From NCBI GenBank assembly GCA_045598965.1, contig JAZRVH010000012.1, forward strand, positions 1-42,432: a stretch of DNA of 42,432 nucleotides, written 5' to 3'. The number at the start of each line of letters is the position of its first letter. Positions within the stretch are counted from its first letter, which is position 1. The DNA comes from RGIG426 sp045598965 (GTDB lineage: Bacteria > Bacillota > Clostridia > Oscillospirales > Acutalibacteraceae). The notes beneath the pieces are model-generated. The model was given only the letters and a program-made list of their open reading frames with translations, did no database searches and had not been told where the DNA came from. Both the position numbers and the translations under genes were made by a program. Positions 16,001 to 24,107 of this stretch are shown here, one piece after another.

Positions 16001-19000
16001 TATGCCGATTCGGTTGTCGGATATTAAGGAGCATGACACCGTAGAGAAGCTTGAGGCGTTTTTGGGGACGAGCGAGGGGACGACTGTTTACGAAAAGCAG
16101 GCGGATTATCCCATCACCGAAAACCAAAACGGCATTTTTGTGGAATGTATGGCAAAGCCGGAGTCCACGATGTATAACATTCCGGTGCTGGTGAAGCTTT
16201 CGGACAAGGTGGAACTGCCCCGCCTTGCGGCGGCGGTAAAAGCGGCGTTTGATGCTCATCCGTATGTTAAAACCACCCTCTTTACCGACAAAAACGGAGA
16301 CGTGCGTGCCCGCCGCCGGGATGAGGAAGATATTCCGGTGCCGATTGTTGCGTGCGATAGTTTGCCGGATAAAACAGAGCTTGTAAAGCCGTTTTCGCTT
16401 TTAGACGGCGAGCTTTGCCGTGCGGCGATTTATAAAACGAGCGAGGGGAATGCCCTCTTTATGGATTTTCATCACATTTTGTGTGACGGTACGTCCGAGG
16501 CGGTGCTGTTTGATGCCATTTCCCGTGCCTATGCCGGCGAAGCCTTGAAGCAGGAGGTGTTTTCCGGCTTCGAAGCCGCACTGGAGGAACAGAAAATGCG
16601 GCAAAGTGACCGCTATGCGGCGGCACAGGAATTTTGGAAAACGGCCCTTGCCGGATGCGAGAGTGACTGCCTGCCAAAAAAAGAACCGGAGAAAAACGGC
16701 GAGGGCTCGGGCTCGGTCACGTATTTGTCACCGGTGGATGCGGCGATGCTCAAAGCCTATTGTGACCGCCATAACGTCACGATGAATGCACTGTTCAATG
16801 CGGCGTTCTCGTTGGTGCTTTCGAAATTCACCGGCAAGGAAAGTGTGAGTTTTGCCACCATTTACAGCGGACGTGCGGACAGCCGCCTTGCCAATGCGGT
16901 GATGTTTCTTGCCCGCTCGCTTCCGGTTGCGGTTGAACTGGATGCGGATAAGGATGCACTGGACTTTGTAAAAGAGATGCAAGCTCGGCTTCTTGACAGC
17001 ATGGCTAATGATGCCTGCTCGTTTGCGGAGCTTTCCCACGCTTACGGGGTGAAATCCGATGTGATTTTGGCGTTCCAGGGCGATCAATTCCGTTTCGATT
17101 CTCTTTGTGGCGAGCCGGCGGAAATTAAACCGATTACGCTCGGCGAGGCCAAATCGCCGCTTACAGTGAACATCAACCTGACGGATGCCGGTTTTTGTTT
17201 TGAAATCGAATACCGTCGTGATACCTACAACGAGGCGTTTGCCAAGGCGTTTTCGAATGCGTTGACGGCGGCACTTTCGGCATTTGTTTCTGGCGGCAAA
17301 CTGTCGTCGCTTTCGCTGATGAGTGACGAAGCGTGGGCACTGTATGCGGAAATGAACGACAACGATATGCCAATCGAGGATATCTTTTTCCATCAAAAGA
17401 TGGAATACTGGGCAGAAAAAACGCCGGACACCTTGGCGGTTGTTGCCGAGGGACATTCGCTTACGTTCCGAGAACTCAACGAAAATGCCAACCGTGTGGC
17501 ACACGGTCTGCTTGCCCACGGTGCGAAAAAAGATATGATCGTCGGCTTGGTGCTTGAACGCTCCTGCGAAGTGCTGGTGTGCGAGATCGGCTTTATGAAA
17601 GCGGGTGTTGCATATTTGCCGATGCTTCCGAGTTATCCGGACGAGCGTATCGACTACTGTCTGCAAAATGCGGACAGTCCGTATGTGGTGACCACCGAGG
17701 CAATCAAAGTGCAAAAGCCGGAGTTGTTCTCCGCCGACAAACCGTATACGGTACTGACGGTGGAAGAACTTCTTAAAACGGAACGGACCGAAAACCCGAA
17801 ATTGCCGGTCGACCCGACCGCACTTGCCTATTGCATTTACACCTCCGGTTCGACCGGCACGCCTAAGGGCGTGATGATCGAACAGCGTAATCTGCAAAAC
17901 TACGTGCAGGCACACCAGTATACCATCGGTGCTTTACAGCACAAGGAATGGGTGGGACACCGTGCGTTGGCACTTACGTCCATCTCGTTCGATATGTCGA
18001 TGCACGATATGTTTTTGCCGCTGTATGCGGGATGGGGCATAGTGTTTGCCACCGAGAACGAACAGCATAACCCGCTCAGCCTGCGTGACTTGATGGCGGA
18101 AAACAACGTGGAAGTAATGTGTTGTACGCCGTCGTTTATGAACAACATCGTCAGCATCAAAGAATTTGAGCCAGCGATTAAGAATTTGAAAACGATTACG
18201 CTGGGAGCGGAAGCGTTCCCCGGCACGTTGTACGATACGCTGAAAGCCATTGCACCGGAGTTGCAAATCGTTAACGGCTACGGCCCGACCGAAACGACCG
18301 TTTGCTGTGCTACCAAGGAGTTGCACAGCGGCTTTGGTGTGACTATCGGCAAACCCACGAAAAACGCCAAATTCTATGTGGTGGACAAGGCGGGCAACAT
18401 CCTGCCGCCTTACGGTATCGGCGAACTGATCATCTGCGGCATCTACGTTGGCCGAGGTTATGTGAAGCTGCCCGAAAAAACCGCCGCTTCATTCTTCACA
18501 CTTAAAGGGCTTCCCGCCTATCACAGCGGCGACCAGGTGCGGTTAAACGGCGATGCCGAAATTGATTTCGGCGGCCGTATGGATAACCAGGTGAAGCTGC
18601 GTGGCTTCCGTGTGGAGCTGGACGAGATTGAAAACGTTATGACGGCGTATCCCGCCGTGAAGCAGGCGAAAGTGCTGATGCGTAACAACGGCACCGAGGA
18701 CTATCTTGCCGGCTTCTTTACGGCAACCGAGCCGGTGGAGACGGAGGCACTCATCGCTCACCTCAAAGAGCGGCTGACGTACTATATGGTGCCCGCCGTG
18801 CTGATGCAGCTTTCGGAAATGCCGCTGACGCCCAACGGAAAGGTGGACAAAAAAGCGTTCCCCGAAACCACCAAAACCAAAGAGAAAAAAGCCGGCCGGC
18901 GTGCCGCAAAAAAATCGCTTGAACAACGGCTGTGCGAGATTTTTGGTGATATCCTCGGTGAAGAGGAAATCTATGCCGATGACAACTTCTTTGAGCTCGG

Positions 19001-20363
19001 TGGTACGTCGCTTTCCGCCTCCAAGGTGACGATGGTGCTGATGAGCGATGGCATTGAGGTGATGTACGGCGATATCTTCGATCATCCGACACCGGAGGAG
19101 CTTGCGGATTTTATTGAACAGCGTGATAAAGCGGCAAAAGCCGTGACGGTGGAGACGGCGGTAGAGGATAAAGACATCTACCGCCCGGCTTTGCAATACA
19201 ACGTCGTGAAATATGCAGAGGACGTCAAGCGAGAGTCGCTCGGCAATGTGTTGCTTACCGGTGCGACCGGATTCCTCGGCGTACACGTGCTGAAAGAGCT
19301 TTTGGAAATCGAGGACGGACATATCTATTGCCTTGTGCGTCGTGGCAAGCACGAAAGTGCCGAAAAACGCTTGCGGATGATGCTCGTCTACTACTTCTCA
19401 AACGGCTTTGACGAGGCGTTTTTGAACCGAATTACCGTGCTTGAAGCGGATATTACCGACGAATCCTTGGGGCAAATGCTCAAAGACCTTCCGCTTCAAA
19501 CCGTCATCAACTGTGCGGCGTGCGTCAAGCACTTTACGGATGACGATATTTTGGAGCGAATCAACGTGCGAGGCGTGGAAAATTTAATTGCGATTTGCAA
19601 ACCACGTAACCTGCGGCTCATTCAAATTTCCACTGCGTCGGTGCCGGGAGTACACACCAAAGAGAGTTACGAAAAGCAAATCAAGATGTATGAAAATCAG
19701 ACGTTCATCATCGACGATATGGACAATAAGTACGTGCTGTCCAAACGCACCGCCGAACTGAAAATGATGGACGCCATCGAGGATGGGTTGCGTGGCAAAA
19801 TCGTTCGTGTAGGAAACCTGATGGGTCGTCATTCCGACGGCGAGTTCCAGGCAAATATGGAGACGAATATGTTCCTCAGCGGCATTCGGGGATTTGCCGT
19901 GATGGGCAAATATCCTATCAGCCACATGACCGACCCCATGAGCTTTTCGCCTATCGACTGCACCGCCCGTGCGGTGGTGTTGCTTGCGGGCACCAACGAT
20001 AAGTTTACGGCCTTTAATGCCAACAACCGCTACGGGTTCGACGAGATGAAAATTATCGACGCCTGTAACCGCAACGGCATTAAGATTTATCCCGAAATGG
20101 ACGAGCAATATTACAAGGAATTCCGTGAAAAGCTTGGTGATGATCGCTTTAACTCCAAGCTGGGCGGCTTGGCGGCGTACGATATTAAGGACGGACACGC
20201 CGTGGAGGTGGACAACCTCTTTACGACCAACATTCTCTACCGTATCGGGTTCTCGTGGCCGCTCGTTGATGACGCTTACTTAGACCGTGCGATTGAGAGC
20301 ATTATGTCCCTTGACTATTTCAACATCGACGAAATTATGGGTGCTGCGGAGGACGACGAATGA
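13059..20363 (+). CDS. Dimodular NRPS with terminal reductase (C-A-T-C-A-T-R)
   Basis: The ATG at 13059 follows AAGGAGA at 13044-13050, giving 2434 residues. Domains in order: C1 about 8-420 with HHLVFDG (130-136); A1 about 440-915 with TSGSTG (585-590) and YGPTE (716-720); T1 about 935-1005 with an unusual carrier motif AGLTS, phosphopantetheine on S966; C2 about 1014-1430 with HHILCDG (1138-1144); A2 about 1444-1930 with TSGSTG (1595-1600) and YGPTE (1741-1745); T2 about 1952-2015 with GGTS, S1984; thioester reductase about 2060-2420 with GATGFLG (2068-2074) and YxxxK (Y2225, K2229). A leading C domain suggests an acyl starter. The R domain implies release as an aldehyde or alcohol. Gut Clostridia NRPSs of this layout make dipeptide aldehydes and pyrazinones, known protease inhibitors. 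Substrates are not certain here. It is the first gene of a four-gene operon. Confidence 0.93.
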   Translation: MSCPSFENISAITPLCAAQEGVYLECMSEPETLKYNIPARFGFPAGTDEERLIAAVKKVLCAHPALWVTFGIPAGVPSMLFSGVGEVEIPVKDKEDFLSFVRPFDLENGPVFRAELVRENGGLILWLDVHHLVFDGTSLGVIAREIAAVYAGEEPAFEEMSQFDVAMAEKAVSEEERTAAKAFFEKKFAGEEWDSGLVSDVVKEEDGVGFASLSETCKTLTASQVAAFVKETGVSENALFTAAFAYAFAKFNGMTDSCFCTVHTGRLDKRLKNTVGMFVRNLPLRYSLEESQSVKAFLTDIYNDYYETKKQTAVSFGELSAAYGIQNDATFVFQSDLFDAVPFNGGEMNVAYVEAPDAITDFDMMLQKDGEGYRARIHVKRSIYSREWLESFVDTYFLVVAEMMTKATLGEIMLTSDAAARSMDEKNRTEAGYNTETTVVEAFRTQAKKTPDNLCLCYKDKAFTYREVDEFTDRFARYLVEQGIGKETVVGVLIGRCEYMLLCSLAVLKAGGAYLPLDPTYPAERLNLMVQDSGAVLLLYAPEYANVITDEFTGVRLCVDDIPALNGTAPLPVPAPEDLFVMLYTSGSTGVPKGVQFAHSNTLVTTEWVKKYYEMDEKSRVTSYASYGFDANVFDTYPAITSGACLHIIPEEMRLDFPALLDYYNKNGITHTVMTTQVGRQFALMGGQTTLKHLSVAGEKLTPLPAPTTFALYNLYGPTEGSVVTSGFKMEAGVNYKDVPIGTAVDNLKVYVVDPQGRRLPVGAVGELWIAGPHVTRGYLNRPEKTAEAYGHNPFSDEPGYERVYRTGDIVRLLADGNLQFVGRRDGQVKVRGFRVELTEIEEIVRRFPGVEDATVAAFDDPAGGKFVAAYIVAKQELDKTALAEFIREEKPPYMVPAVIMQIDKIPLNQNQKVNKRALPVPVRDRGEIVLPKTDTQQKIFDIVAEVVGHTDFGVTTDFDTAGLTSIGAVRLNVALADAFDMPIRLSDIKEHDTVEKLEAFLGTSEGTTVYEKQADYPITENQNGIFVECMAKPESTMYNIPVLVKLSDKVELPRLAAAVKAAFDAHPYVKTTLFTDKNGDVRARRRDEEDIPVPIVACDSLPDKTELVKPFSLLDGELCRAAIYKTSEGNALFMDFHHILCDGTSEAVLFDAISRAYAGEALKQEVFSGFEAALEEQKMRQSDRYAAAQEFWKTALAGCESDCLPKKEPEKNGEGSGSVTYLSPVDAAMLKAYCDRHNVTMNALFNAAFSLVLSKFTGKESVSFATIYSGRADSRLANAVMFLARSLPVAVELDADKDALDFVKEMQARLLDSMANDACSFAELSHAYGVKSDVILAFQGDQFRFDSLCGEPAEIKPITLGEAKSPLTVNINLTDAGFCFEIEYRRDTYNEAFAKAFSNALTAALSAFVSGGKLSSLSLMSDEAWALYAEMNDNDMPIEDIFFHQKMEYWAEKTPDTLAVVAEGHSLTFRELNENANRVAHGLLAHGAKKDMIVGLVLERSCEVLVCEIGFMKAGVAYLPMLPSYPDERIDYCLQNADSPYVVTTEAIKVQKPELFSADKPYTVLTVEELLKTERTENPKLPVDPTALAYCIYTSGSTGTPKGVMIEQRNLQNYVQAHQYTIGALQHKEWVGHRALALTSISFDMSMHDMFLPLYAGWGIVFATENEQHNPLSLRDLMAENNVEVMCCTPSFMNNIVSIKEFEPAIKNLKTITLGAEAFPGTLYDTLKAIAPELQIVNGYGPTETTVCCATKELHSGFGVTIGKPTKNAKFYVVDKAGNILPPYGIGELIICGIYVGRGYVKLPEKTAASFFTLKGLPAYHSGDQVRLNGDAEIDFGGRMDNQVKLRGFRVELDEIENVMTAYPAVKQAKVLMRNNGTEDYLAGFFTATEPVETEALIAHLKERLTYYMVPAVLMQLSEMPLTPNGKVDKKAFPETTKTKEKKAGRRAAKKSLEQRLCEIFGDILGEEEIYADDNFFELGGTSLSASKVTMVLMSDGIEVMYGDIFDHPTPEELADFIEQRDKAAKAVTVETAVEDKDIYRPALQYNVVKYAEDVKRESLGNVLLTGATGFLGVHVLKELLEIEDGHIYCLVRRGKHESAEKRLRMMLVYYFSNGFDEAFLNRITVLEADITDESLGQMLKDLPLQTVINCAACVKHFTDDDILERINVRGVENLIAICKPRNLRLIQISTASVPGVHTKESYEKQIKMYENQTFIIDDMDNKYVLSKRTAELKMMDAIEDGLRGKIVRVGNLMGRHSDGEFQANMETNMFLSGIRGFAVMGKYPISHMTDPMSFSPIDCTARAVVLLAGTNDKFTAFNANNRYGFDEMKIIDACNRNGIKIYPEMDEQYYKEFREKLGDDRFNSKLGGLAAYDIKDGHAVEVDNLFTTNILYRIGFSWPLVDDAYLDRAIESIMSLDYFNIDEIMGAAEDDE

Positions 20364-21043
20364 ACGGCAAAACAGCGGCTTACGCTGTGAATGTGATGCC
20401 TCTTTTGCAAAACGAGGACTGGTTCGAAAAAGCCCTTGCCACGGTTACTGAAAAACGGCGGGAAAAGGCTGTTCGTTACCGAAAAAAAGAGGATACGGCA
20501 CGGTCTCTCGGAGCGGAATTGCTCCTTCGTTATGCGTTTTTTCGAGCGGGAGAGCCGTTCCCGAAACAGCTGGCTTTGTCAGCAAACGGCAAGCCGTTTG
20601 ACCCGGATGGGCCGTTGCGATTTAACCTTTCTCATTCTGGAAAATGGGTGATGTGCATCGTTTCGGACGATGAGGTGGGGTGCGATGTGGAGCGGATAGA
20701 CCCCGCTCATGTGGACGTTGCGTTCAGCGTGTTTACAGAAAAGGAGCAAGCGGCTCTTACTGCAGTCAACGAACGAGAACGGACACACCGGTTTTTTCGC
20801 TTGTGGACGCTGAAAGAGAGTTATCAAAAGGCTTCCGGAAAGGGTATGGCGTTGCCGCTGTCGAGTTTTTCGGTTGAGCTTGGAAATCCGAGCCGGATAA
20901 TTGCCGACTCGAACCCAACGTTTACAGAATACGACGACATTTCCGGATACGCCTGCTCTGTTTGCCGGCTTTCCGGCGGCAAAACGCCGCCGCTGACGGT
21001 GGTCTCGATGCGTGAGCTTTTGGAAAACGAGGTGAAAGAATGA
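20360..21043 (+). CDS. Sfp-type 4'-phosphopantetheinyl transferase
   Basis: The 227-residue protein carries the PPTase signatures: the FNLSHSG segment (88-94), the metal-binding GCDVE with D109 and E111, and WTLKESYQK (149-157) with E153. It transfers the phosphopantetheine arm of CoA onto carrier domains, here presumably S966 and S1984 of the NRPS just upstream. The ATG at 20360 overlaps the NRPS stop by 4 bases (ATGA), so the two are coupled. No second carrier protein is seen in the window. Confidence 0.93.
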   Translation: MNGKTAAYAVNVMPLLQNEDWFEKALATVTEKRREKAVRYRKKEDTARSLGAELLLRYAFFRAGEPFPKQLALSANGKPFDPDGPLRFNLSHSGKWVMCIVSDDEVGCDVERIDPAHVDVAFSVFTEKEQAALTAVNERERTHRFFRLWTLKESYQKASGKGMALPLSSFSVELGNPSRIIADSNPTFTEYDDISGYACSVCRLSGGKTPPLTVVSMRELLENEVKE

Positions 21044-23031
21044 AACGAAAAATTTCGGTAGCACGACGGGTAACCCGCCGAGTTTTGCTGGTTTTACTGG
21101 TGGCGTTGGCGGTGCTGTTTACGGCGGCATTCCTTGAAGCACGAAGCTCGGTTATCAAGGAAACCCATAAATTCTCCCGTGCGATTGCCTCAATTTACGG
21201 CGACCTCGTTATCTATGACACGACCCAAAAGGAAGTGGCTGTGGACGAATCTCAAAACGAGCTTGTTCGATTCTACGGTGACTACGTGTGCGAATGGTAT
21301 AACGTGGACTATGCGTATATCTACGTGTTGGATATTCAGGGGGATTCGATTCACTATATCGGGGCTTCCTGCGACCAGGAAAAATTCGGCGACACCAATT
21401 TCGGCGAAAAAATGACCGGCCGTGTCGTCGAAGACATTTCTCCCGAAGAGCGGGAATTGTGGCTCAGCGAGGAGACGGATGTTGACGCTCAGGTCACCTA
21501 TATTGAGACCGAAAACGAATTCGGTCACGAATTTTCCACCATTGTTCGCTGTTATGACTGCTACGGCAACAAATTCTTGGCGGGCATTGATATGGATTAC
21601 GGCGACGTGTATCTCCGTGTGTTCCGTACGTTCGGTATCATCGTGCTGATTTTGCTTTTGGTGCTCGGTGCGGTGGGTGTGATGATTTATGTTATCGTAC
21701 GTCGCCGTGTCTCCAAACCCGCCCAAGTTATCGCTACGGCGATGGACGAGTTTATTACCGACGGCAAGCGAAAGGAAGTAACCCTCGATGAGGTTGGCGG
21801 CGACGACGAGTTTAACCGTATGGCGATTGCCTTTAACCACATGACCGCCAACATCGACGAATATCTCCGCAACATCAACACGCTTACCCGTGAAAGTGAG
21901 CGGCAGGAGACGGAGCTGGAGATTGCCTCTCGTATTCAACGGGGATTTTTGCCGAAAGAACACTTGCTGTCGAAGCATTACGAAATGCATACGCTGATGA
22001 AGCCCGCCAAAAACGTGGGCGGCGACTTATACGATTACGAGGCACTTGATGACCACCGTGTGCTGGTGGTGATTGCCGACGTGTCCGGCAAAGGAGCGGC
22101 GGCATCCATTTTCATGGCGGTAACGCTTACGCTTATCCACCAATATGCGAAAATGGGACTGTCACCGGCAGAGGTGCTTAAACGCACGAATGAATCGCTT
22201 TGCCGCAACAACCCGGCAATGCTGTTTGTCACGGCTCTTGTGGGTATCTATGATACCGAGAAAAACGAGTTTACCTATTCCAATGCGGGACACGATCGCC
22301 CGTATATCGTCGGCAAGACTTTGCGGAAGCTGGATACGCTGAACGGCACGGTGATGGGCTTCTTTGCGGACGAGACGTATGCCGAAACGAAAGAGACACT
22401 GCACGTCGGCGAAACATTGTTTTTGTATACGGATGGTGTGTCCGAAACGGTGAATAACCAACGAGAGTTTTTCGGGCTTGCTCGTCTGGAGAAATCTCTC
22501 AGCGAGGGCAAAGCTTCTCACGTCGACAATCTTGTGGCAAAGGTGCACGGCGATATCACCTCCTTTGCCGAGGGTGCCGAACAGCACGACGATATCACCA
22601 TGCTGGCGTTGACCGCCAAAACCACCACCGAGCTGCCTTTGACGGTGGATGTGCGGGAATTTGAGAAAATCAAAGCCGAAATCCTTAAAGTGCCGCTTTC
22701 TCGCCAAAAGATGCTCAACTTCTGTTTGGCGGCGGAGGAATGTTTTGTGAATATCTGTTCGTATGCGTTCGGGGACAACCCGCCGCCGGAGGAGAAAATC
22801 ACCTGCACCTTGACGGTTTCCGACCGCTTGACCTTGCGGTTGACCGATGGCGGAACGCCCTTTAACCCGCTGGAAGGCATCGACGAGCCGGACGATTACG
22901 ATATTGACACCCAAATCGGCGGTCTCGGACGGTTTATTGCGGTGTCCACTGTGGATGGAATGGACTACGAATATAAAGACGGCAAAAATGTGTTGACACT
23001 GATTGACTATATTGAGGAGGAAGACAAATGA
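21040..23031 (+). CDS. Membrane PP2C phosphatase fused to RsbW-like kinase domain
   Basis: The 663-residue protein has a membrane helix at about 14-32, an extracytoplasmic sensor-like domain (33-196), a second helix (197-221), a HAMP-like linker (222-276), a SpoIIE/RsbU-type PP2C phosphatase (about 300-525) and a C-terminal HATPase_c_2 domain (about 535-655). PP2C metal ligands are visible: GGD 328-330, DVSGKG 347-352, TDG 464-466 and DDIT 517-520. The HATPase part has E566/E567 and N571, the DGG box at 603-605 and GGLG at 627-630. Phosphatase and kinase together can set the phosphorylation state of the STAS protein encoded next. The ATG overlaps the PPTase stop by 4 bases. No sigma factor is present in the operon, so the output is unclear. 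The extracellular domain may sense a signal, possibly the product. Confidence 0.9.
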   Translation: MKRKISVARRVTRRVLLVLLVALAVLFTAAFLEARSSVIKETHKFSRAIASIYGDLVIYDTTQKEVAVDESQNELVRFYGDYVCEWYNVDYAYIYVLDIQGDSIHYIGASCDQEKFGDTNFGEKMTGRVVEDISPEERELWLSEETDVDAQVTYIETENEFGHEFSTIVRCYDCYGNKFLAGIDMDYGDVYLRVFRTFGIIVLILLLVLGAVGVMIYVIVRRRVSKPAQVIATAMDEFITDGKRKEVTLDEVGGDDEFNRMAIAFNHMTANIDEYLRNINTLTRESERQETELEIASRIQRGFLPKEHLLSKHYEMHTLMKPAKNVGGDLYDYEALDDHRVLVVIADVSGKGAAASIFMAVTLTLIHQYAKMGLSPAEVLKRTNESLCRNNPAMLFVTALVGIYDTEKNEFTYSNAGHDRPYIVGKTLRKLDTLNGTVMGFFADETYAETKETLHVGETLFLYTDGVSETVNNQREFFGLARLEKSLSEGKASHVDNLVAKVHGDITSFAEGAEQHDDITMLALTAKTTTELPLTVDVREFEKIKAEILKVPLSRQKMLNFCLAAEECFVNICSYAFGDNPPPEEKITCTLTVSDRLTLRLTDGGTPFNPLEGIDEPDDYDIDTQIGGLGRFIAVSTVDGMDYEYKDGKNVLTLIDYIEEEDK

Positions 23032-23330
23032 CTATCGAAACTGTGAAAAACGACAAAGAAATCACCTTGAAGCTGGACGGCTGGCTGGACACCGTGTCTT
23101 CGCCGGAGCTGGGAGCAGCGGTGGATGCGATTGAAGAAGCGACCGCCATCGTACTTGACTTTGACAAGGTGGAGTATATCGCTTCGTCCGGACTTCGTCA
23201 GGTGGTGGCGTGCCACCGCAAGGCAAAGGAGCTCGGGGCGGAATTTTCGGTTATCCACGTCGGCACCGAGGCGATGAGCATTTTTGAACTCACCGGTCTG
23301 GACAAAAAAATGACGATTAAAGCGAAATGA
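23028..23330 (+). CDS. STAS-domain antagonist (RsbV/SpoIIAA-like)
   Basis: The 100-residue single STAS domain has the family's phospho-acceptor region IASSGLR (51-57), with S54 the probable phosphorylated serine by comparison with SpoIIAA. It overlaps the phosphatase-kinase gene by 4 bases and is its natural substrate. In classical partner switching the unphosphorylated form frees a sigma factor or another target from its kinase. No such target is encoded here. It is the last gene of the operon, followed by a very strong terminator. Confidence 0.92.
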   Translation: MTIETVKNDKEITLKLDGWLDTVSSPELGAAVDAIEEATAIVLDFDKVEYIASSGLRQVVACHRKAKELGAEFSVIHVGTEAMSIFELTGLDKKMTIKAK

Positions 23331-23331
23331 G

Positions 23332-23372
23332 GAAACGTCCCTCACAACGGCAGTTGTGAGGGACGTTTCTTT
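23332..23372 (+). terminator. Terminator of the NRPS operon
   Basis: A perfect 17-bp stem joins 23332-23348 to 23353-23369 with loop GGCA. The T tail is short. Confidence 0.85.
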
Positions 23373-23386
23373 GTGAGTGAGTATTT

Positions 23387-23671
23387 TTAGCCTAAAATTT
23401 CATAATCAAAGGGACGGTCACTATTCTCCCAAAACAGTTTGTTGTCTTCAAGAATGGAGATGATTTTTTTTATTGTCGGTTTTAGGTCATTGGCAATTTT
23501 GGAGATGCCGACAATGGAAATAAAGTCTGCGTCGCAATCGCAACGGATGCAGTCCCAAAAAGCATCTAAATTTTTGCCGTAATATTCCGGAAAGTCCAAA
23601 GCGTCTTGAAAGCGTTGATGCAATTCATCTAAATACTTACACCCGGACAAATCCACAGTTGCCGTTTTCAT
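23387..23671 (-). CDS. Barstar-family ribonuclease inhibitor, orphan
   Basis: The 94-residue protein fits the barstar family: a short beta strand, then a helix-rich segment with the characteristic FPEYYGKNLDAFWDCI stretch (28-43), which forms the RNase-binding face. Barstars block barnase-type ribonucleases, normally encoded beside them. No barnase-like gene is visible here. The ATG at 23671 follows AAGGGGG on the minus strand. It may be an immunity leftover or act on a distant or incoming toxin. It has its own transcript running against the NRPS operon. Confidence 0.85.
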   Translation of the reverse strand: MKTATVDLSGCKYLDELHQRFQDALDFPEYYGKNLDAFWDCIRCDCDADFISIVGISKIANDLKPTIKKIISILEDNKLFWENSDRPFDYEILG

Positions 23672-23909
23672 TGTTTTCCCCCTTAAATTATTTCATAAAA
23701 TGTTTCGTAATGATCGTACACAAATGGATTGCATTTCTGTAATAGCACAACGACATTATAACACTTTTCTAATAAAAGTACAGACATATTTGTGTAACAG
23801 TTTAATTTCGCATGAACGTTTTGGCGTGCTTTTGCAGTACATAAGGCGGTACAGAGAAATTGTGGCGAATTCAATATGAGGGCTCCCAATATGTGCGTGT
23901 AAATTTTTC
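23672..23909. other. Intergenic stretch between barstar and pflB promoters
   Basis: This stretch holds the barstar leader, with a likely minus-strand -10 TATAAT at 23760-23755 and no good -35. The rest, AT-rich up to the pflB promoter, shows no gene or repeat that I can support. Confidence 0.4.
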
Positions 23910-23938
23910 TTGACTTTTTCCACAAGCGGCGGTACAAT
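23910..23938 (+). promoter_or_regulatory. Sigma-A promoter of pflB-pflA
   Basis: TTGACT (23910-23915) and TACAAT (23933-23938) are 17 bp apart. Transcription should begin near 23945, just ahead of the riboswitch-like leader. Confidence 0.8.
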
Positions 23939-23972
23939 ATTTCTTGTAAAAACCGCACGGAGTTTTCGTGCA

Positions 23973-24076
23973 TTTTGCCGGTGCTGACGGAATGTGAAAT
24001 GACACAGTGTGCCGGCAAAAAATAAGGATACCGACCGTCTGGGTAACTCATTGCGTGCTTTGGGTTACCCTTTTTT
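23973..24076 (+). ncRNA. Probable ZTP (pfl-motif) riboswitch with terminator
   Basis: Arms TTTTGCCGG (23973-23981) and CCGGCAAAA (24012-24020) form a perfect 9-bp stem around an internal-loop segment TGCTGACGGAA and a small TGTG/CACA hairpin (23993-23996/24003-24006). After a spacer comes CCGACCGTCTGGGTAA (24031-24046), close to the conserved CCGCCUGGGCA-type 3' segment of the ZTP riboswitch. GGGTAAC (24041-24047) from that segment pairs with GTTACCC (24064-24070), followed by six T: a terminator that competes with the ligand-binding fold. ZTP riboswitches raise expression of folate, purine and formate genes when 10-formyl-THF is short, and pfl is a known target. Confidence 0.75.
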
Positions 24077-24107
24077 ATTGGAACAAAACGAAAGGAACGT
24101 GGCGACA

